A stretch of 64,000 nucleotides of DNA from contig DJVA01000065.1 of assembly GCA_002440705.1 (NCBI GenBank), positions 14,456 to 78,455 on the forward strand, in the 5' to 3' direction. A model generated the notes under the pieces. It did no database searches. It was not told where the DNA came from and saw only the letters and a program-made list of their open reading frames with translations. The DNA is from Flavobacteriaceae bacterium UBA6268 (GTDB lineage: Bacteria; Bacteroidota; Bacteroidia; Flavobacteriales; Flavobacteriaceae). The position numbers and the translations under genes were made by a program. Below, piece after piece: positions 63,367-64,000 of the stretch (its first letter is position 1; each line of letters begins with the position of its first letter).

Positions 63367-63999
63367 TTATACATAAACATACATTGGGGAACACACTCTT
63401 TTCAATCCATTATCTTCCCGTACCTGCAATTGAAGTGGATCTGGGGATGGGAGTCCCACAAAAATTTTTTGCGGTTTGGCGGTTGTGCCTTCCAATTGTT
63501 TCACCAAATTAAATTGATATTTGGGTACTTGGCTTAAAAAAAGATTTTGGGCTCCTGATGAAAAAAGCAAGGCTTCCTGTCCCGATTCGAGCAACACGGC
63601 CTCGGGACCATCAAATGCCACTGCACCGGTGCTTTTGATGGCAAGTCCTTTCAAATCCATCTGACTTTGATTGATGATGTAATAGTTCCATTGGGTGGCA
63701 CGCGCCTTAAAGTCAATGTTGTAGGTAAGCGGTTTTTCTGCCACCGACGAGAGATCCTCAAAATAGATTTTCACTTCCGCAAAGTTGGATGATTGGGCTT
63801 CGGGAGTGGGCACCATAAATACTTGGGCACCATTAACTTGGTTGGCTTTAGAATTACTCTCGTAGCGGTATGATAAAGGTTGTCCGATGGGCAATTCTGT
63901 ATAGCCATAAAAGGCAGGATCCTTAACTTCTAAGTAGAAGTCGAAGCAATCGATACTCGCTGAATTCTGAACATAATTGAAAAAATCATTCAGATTCAA
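63367..63999 (-). CDS. eCIS-operon protein of unknown function, cut by the window edge
   Basis: At least 210 residues; no ATG is seen, and the reading frame reaches the right edge, so the start is probably outside. The visible part is beta-rich and Gln/Tyr-rich, with TQWNYYIINQSQMDLKGLAI and an acidic Gly turn ESGQEALLFSS. It precedes the sheath gene by 35 bases. Position would suit a cap-like protein (Afp16 is usually placed elsewhere), but no family is recognised. Confidence 0.65.
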   Translation of the reverse strand: MNLNDFFNYVQNSASIDCFDFYLEVKDPAFYGYTELPIGQPLSYRYESNSKANQVNGAQVFMVPTPEAQSSNFAEVKIYFEDLSSVAEKPLTYNIDFKARATQWNYYIINQSQMDLKGLAIKSTGAVAFDGPEAVLLESGQEALLFSSGAQNLFLSQVPKYQFNLVKQLEGTTAKPQKIFVGLPSPDPLQLQVREDNGLKRVCSPMYVYV

Positions 64000-64000
64000 A

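Overview
The window comes from a Bacteroidota genome, most likely a marine-type Flavobacteriaceae. Three things point there. The Bacteroidota -7 promoter box (TAnnTTTG or TATCTTTA) precedes many genes. About ten predicted signal peptides end right before a Gln. The gene block tpx-dgkA ... ftsK-lolA-lptG-like-ribBA is familiar from flavobacteria. No tRNA, rRNA, CRISPR array or intact insertion sequence was seen, and no gene-free stretch exceeds about 220 bases.

Region 1 (1-14.9 kb, minus strand): a LytS/LytR-type two-component pair (the regulator is cut by the left edge) lies downstream of four tandem genes for very large secreted repeat proteins. All four share a signal peptide and a nearly identical N-terminal module of about 75 residues. 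Their middles are built from 15-residue (three genes) or 17-residue (one gene) Gly/Asn/Thr-rich repeats. Three end in an S74-type intramolecular chaperone domain with coiled coil; the fourth ends in a C1q-like domain. A fifth member sits alone at 32.6-35.2 kb. They look like trimeric surface fibres.

Region 2 (15-38.6 kb, mostly plus strand): an NhaC antiporter; a propeller/Y_Y_Y sensor kinase with a NarL-type regulator; a secreted protein that seems to stop inside a beta-helix; thiol peroxidase; diacylglycerol kinase; a VWA protein with a membrane partner; then the housekeeping run ftsK, lolA, lptF/G-like permease and ribBA (its RibA half lacks the zinc cysteines). After the fifth fibre gene come a DegT-type aminotransferase, a family 2 glycosyltransferase and an OmpA-type lipoprotein closed by a strong terminator.

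Region 3 (38.7 kb to the right edge, minus strand): a nearly complete extracellular contractile injection system (eCIS). In transcription order it encodes an unrecognised first protein (cut by the edge), sheath, two tubes, a 56-residue DUF5908-like protein, LysM adaptor, VgrG-like spike hub, PAAR tip, gp25-like wedge, two large baseplate J-like proteins, the CIS tape-measure protein, two helical proteins of unknown role, a 310-residue unknown with a faint gasdermin-like pattern, the eCIS AAA+ ATPase, a small protein faintly like Y1 transposases, and finally two candidate cargo proteins: a DUF4157 protein fused to a GNAT acetyltransferase and a HopA1-like protein. The two cargo candidates share an N-terminal motif L-x-D-x-R-x-x-x-V-L-Q. 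Genes overlap or abut along most of the run, which suggests one long operon with its promoter beyond the right edge. This locus is the most interesting part of the window.
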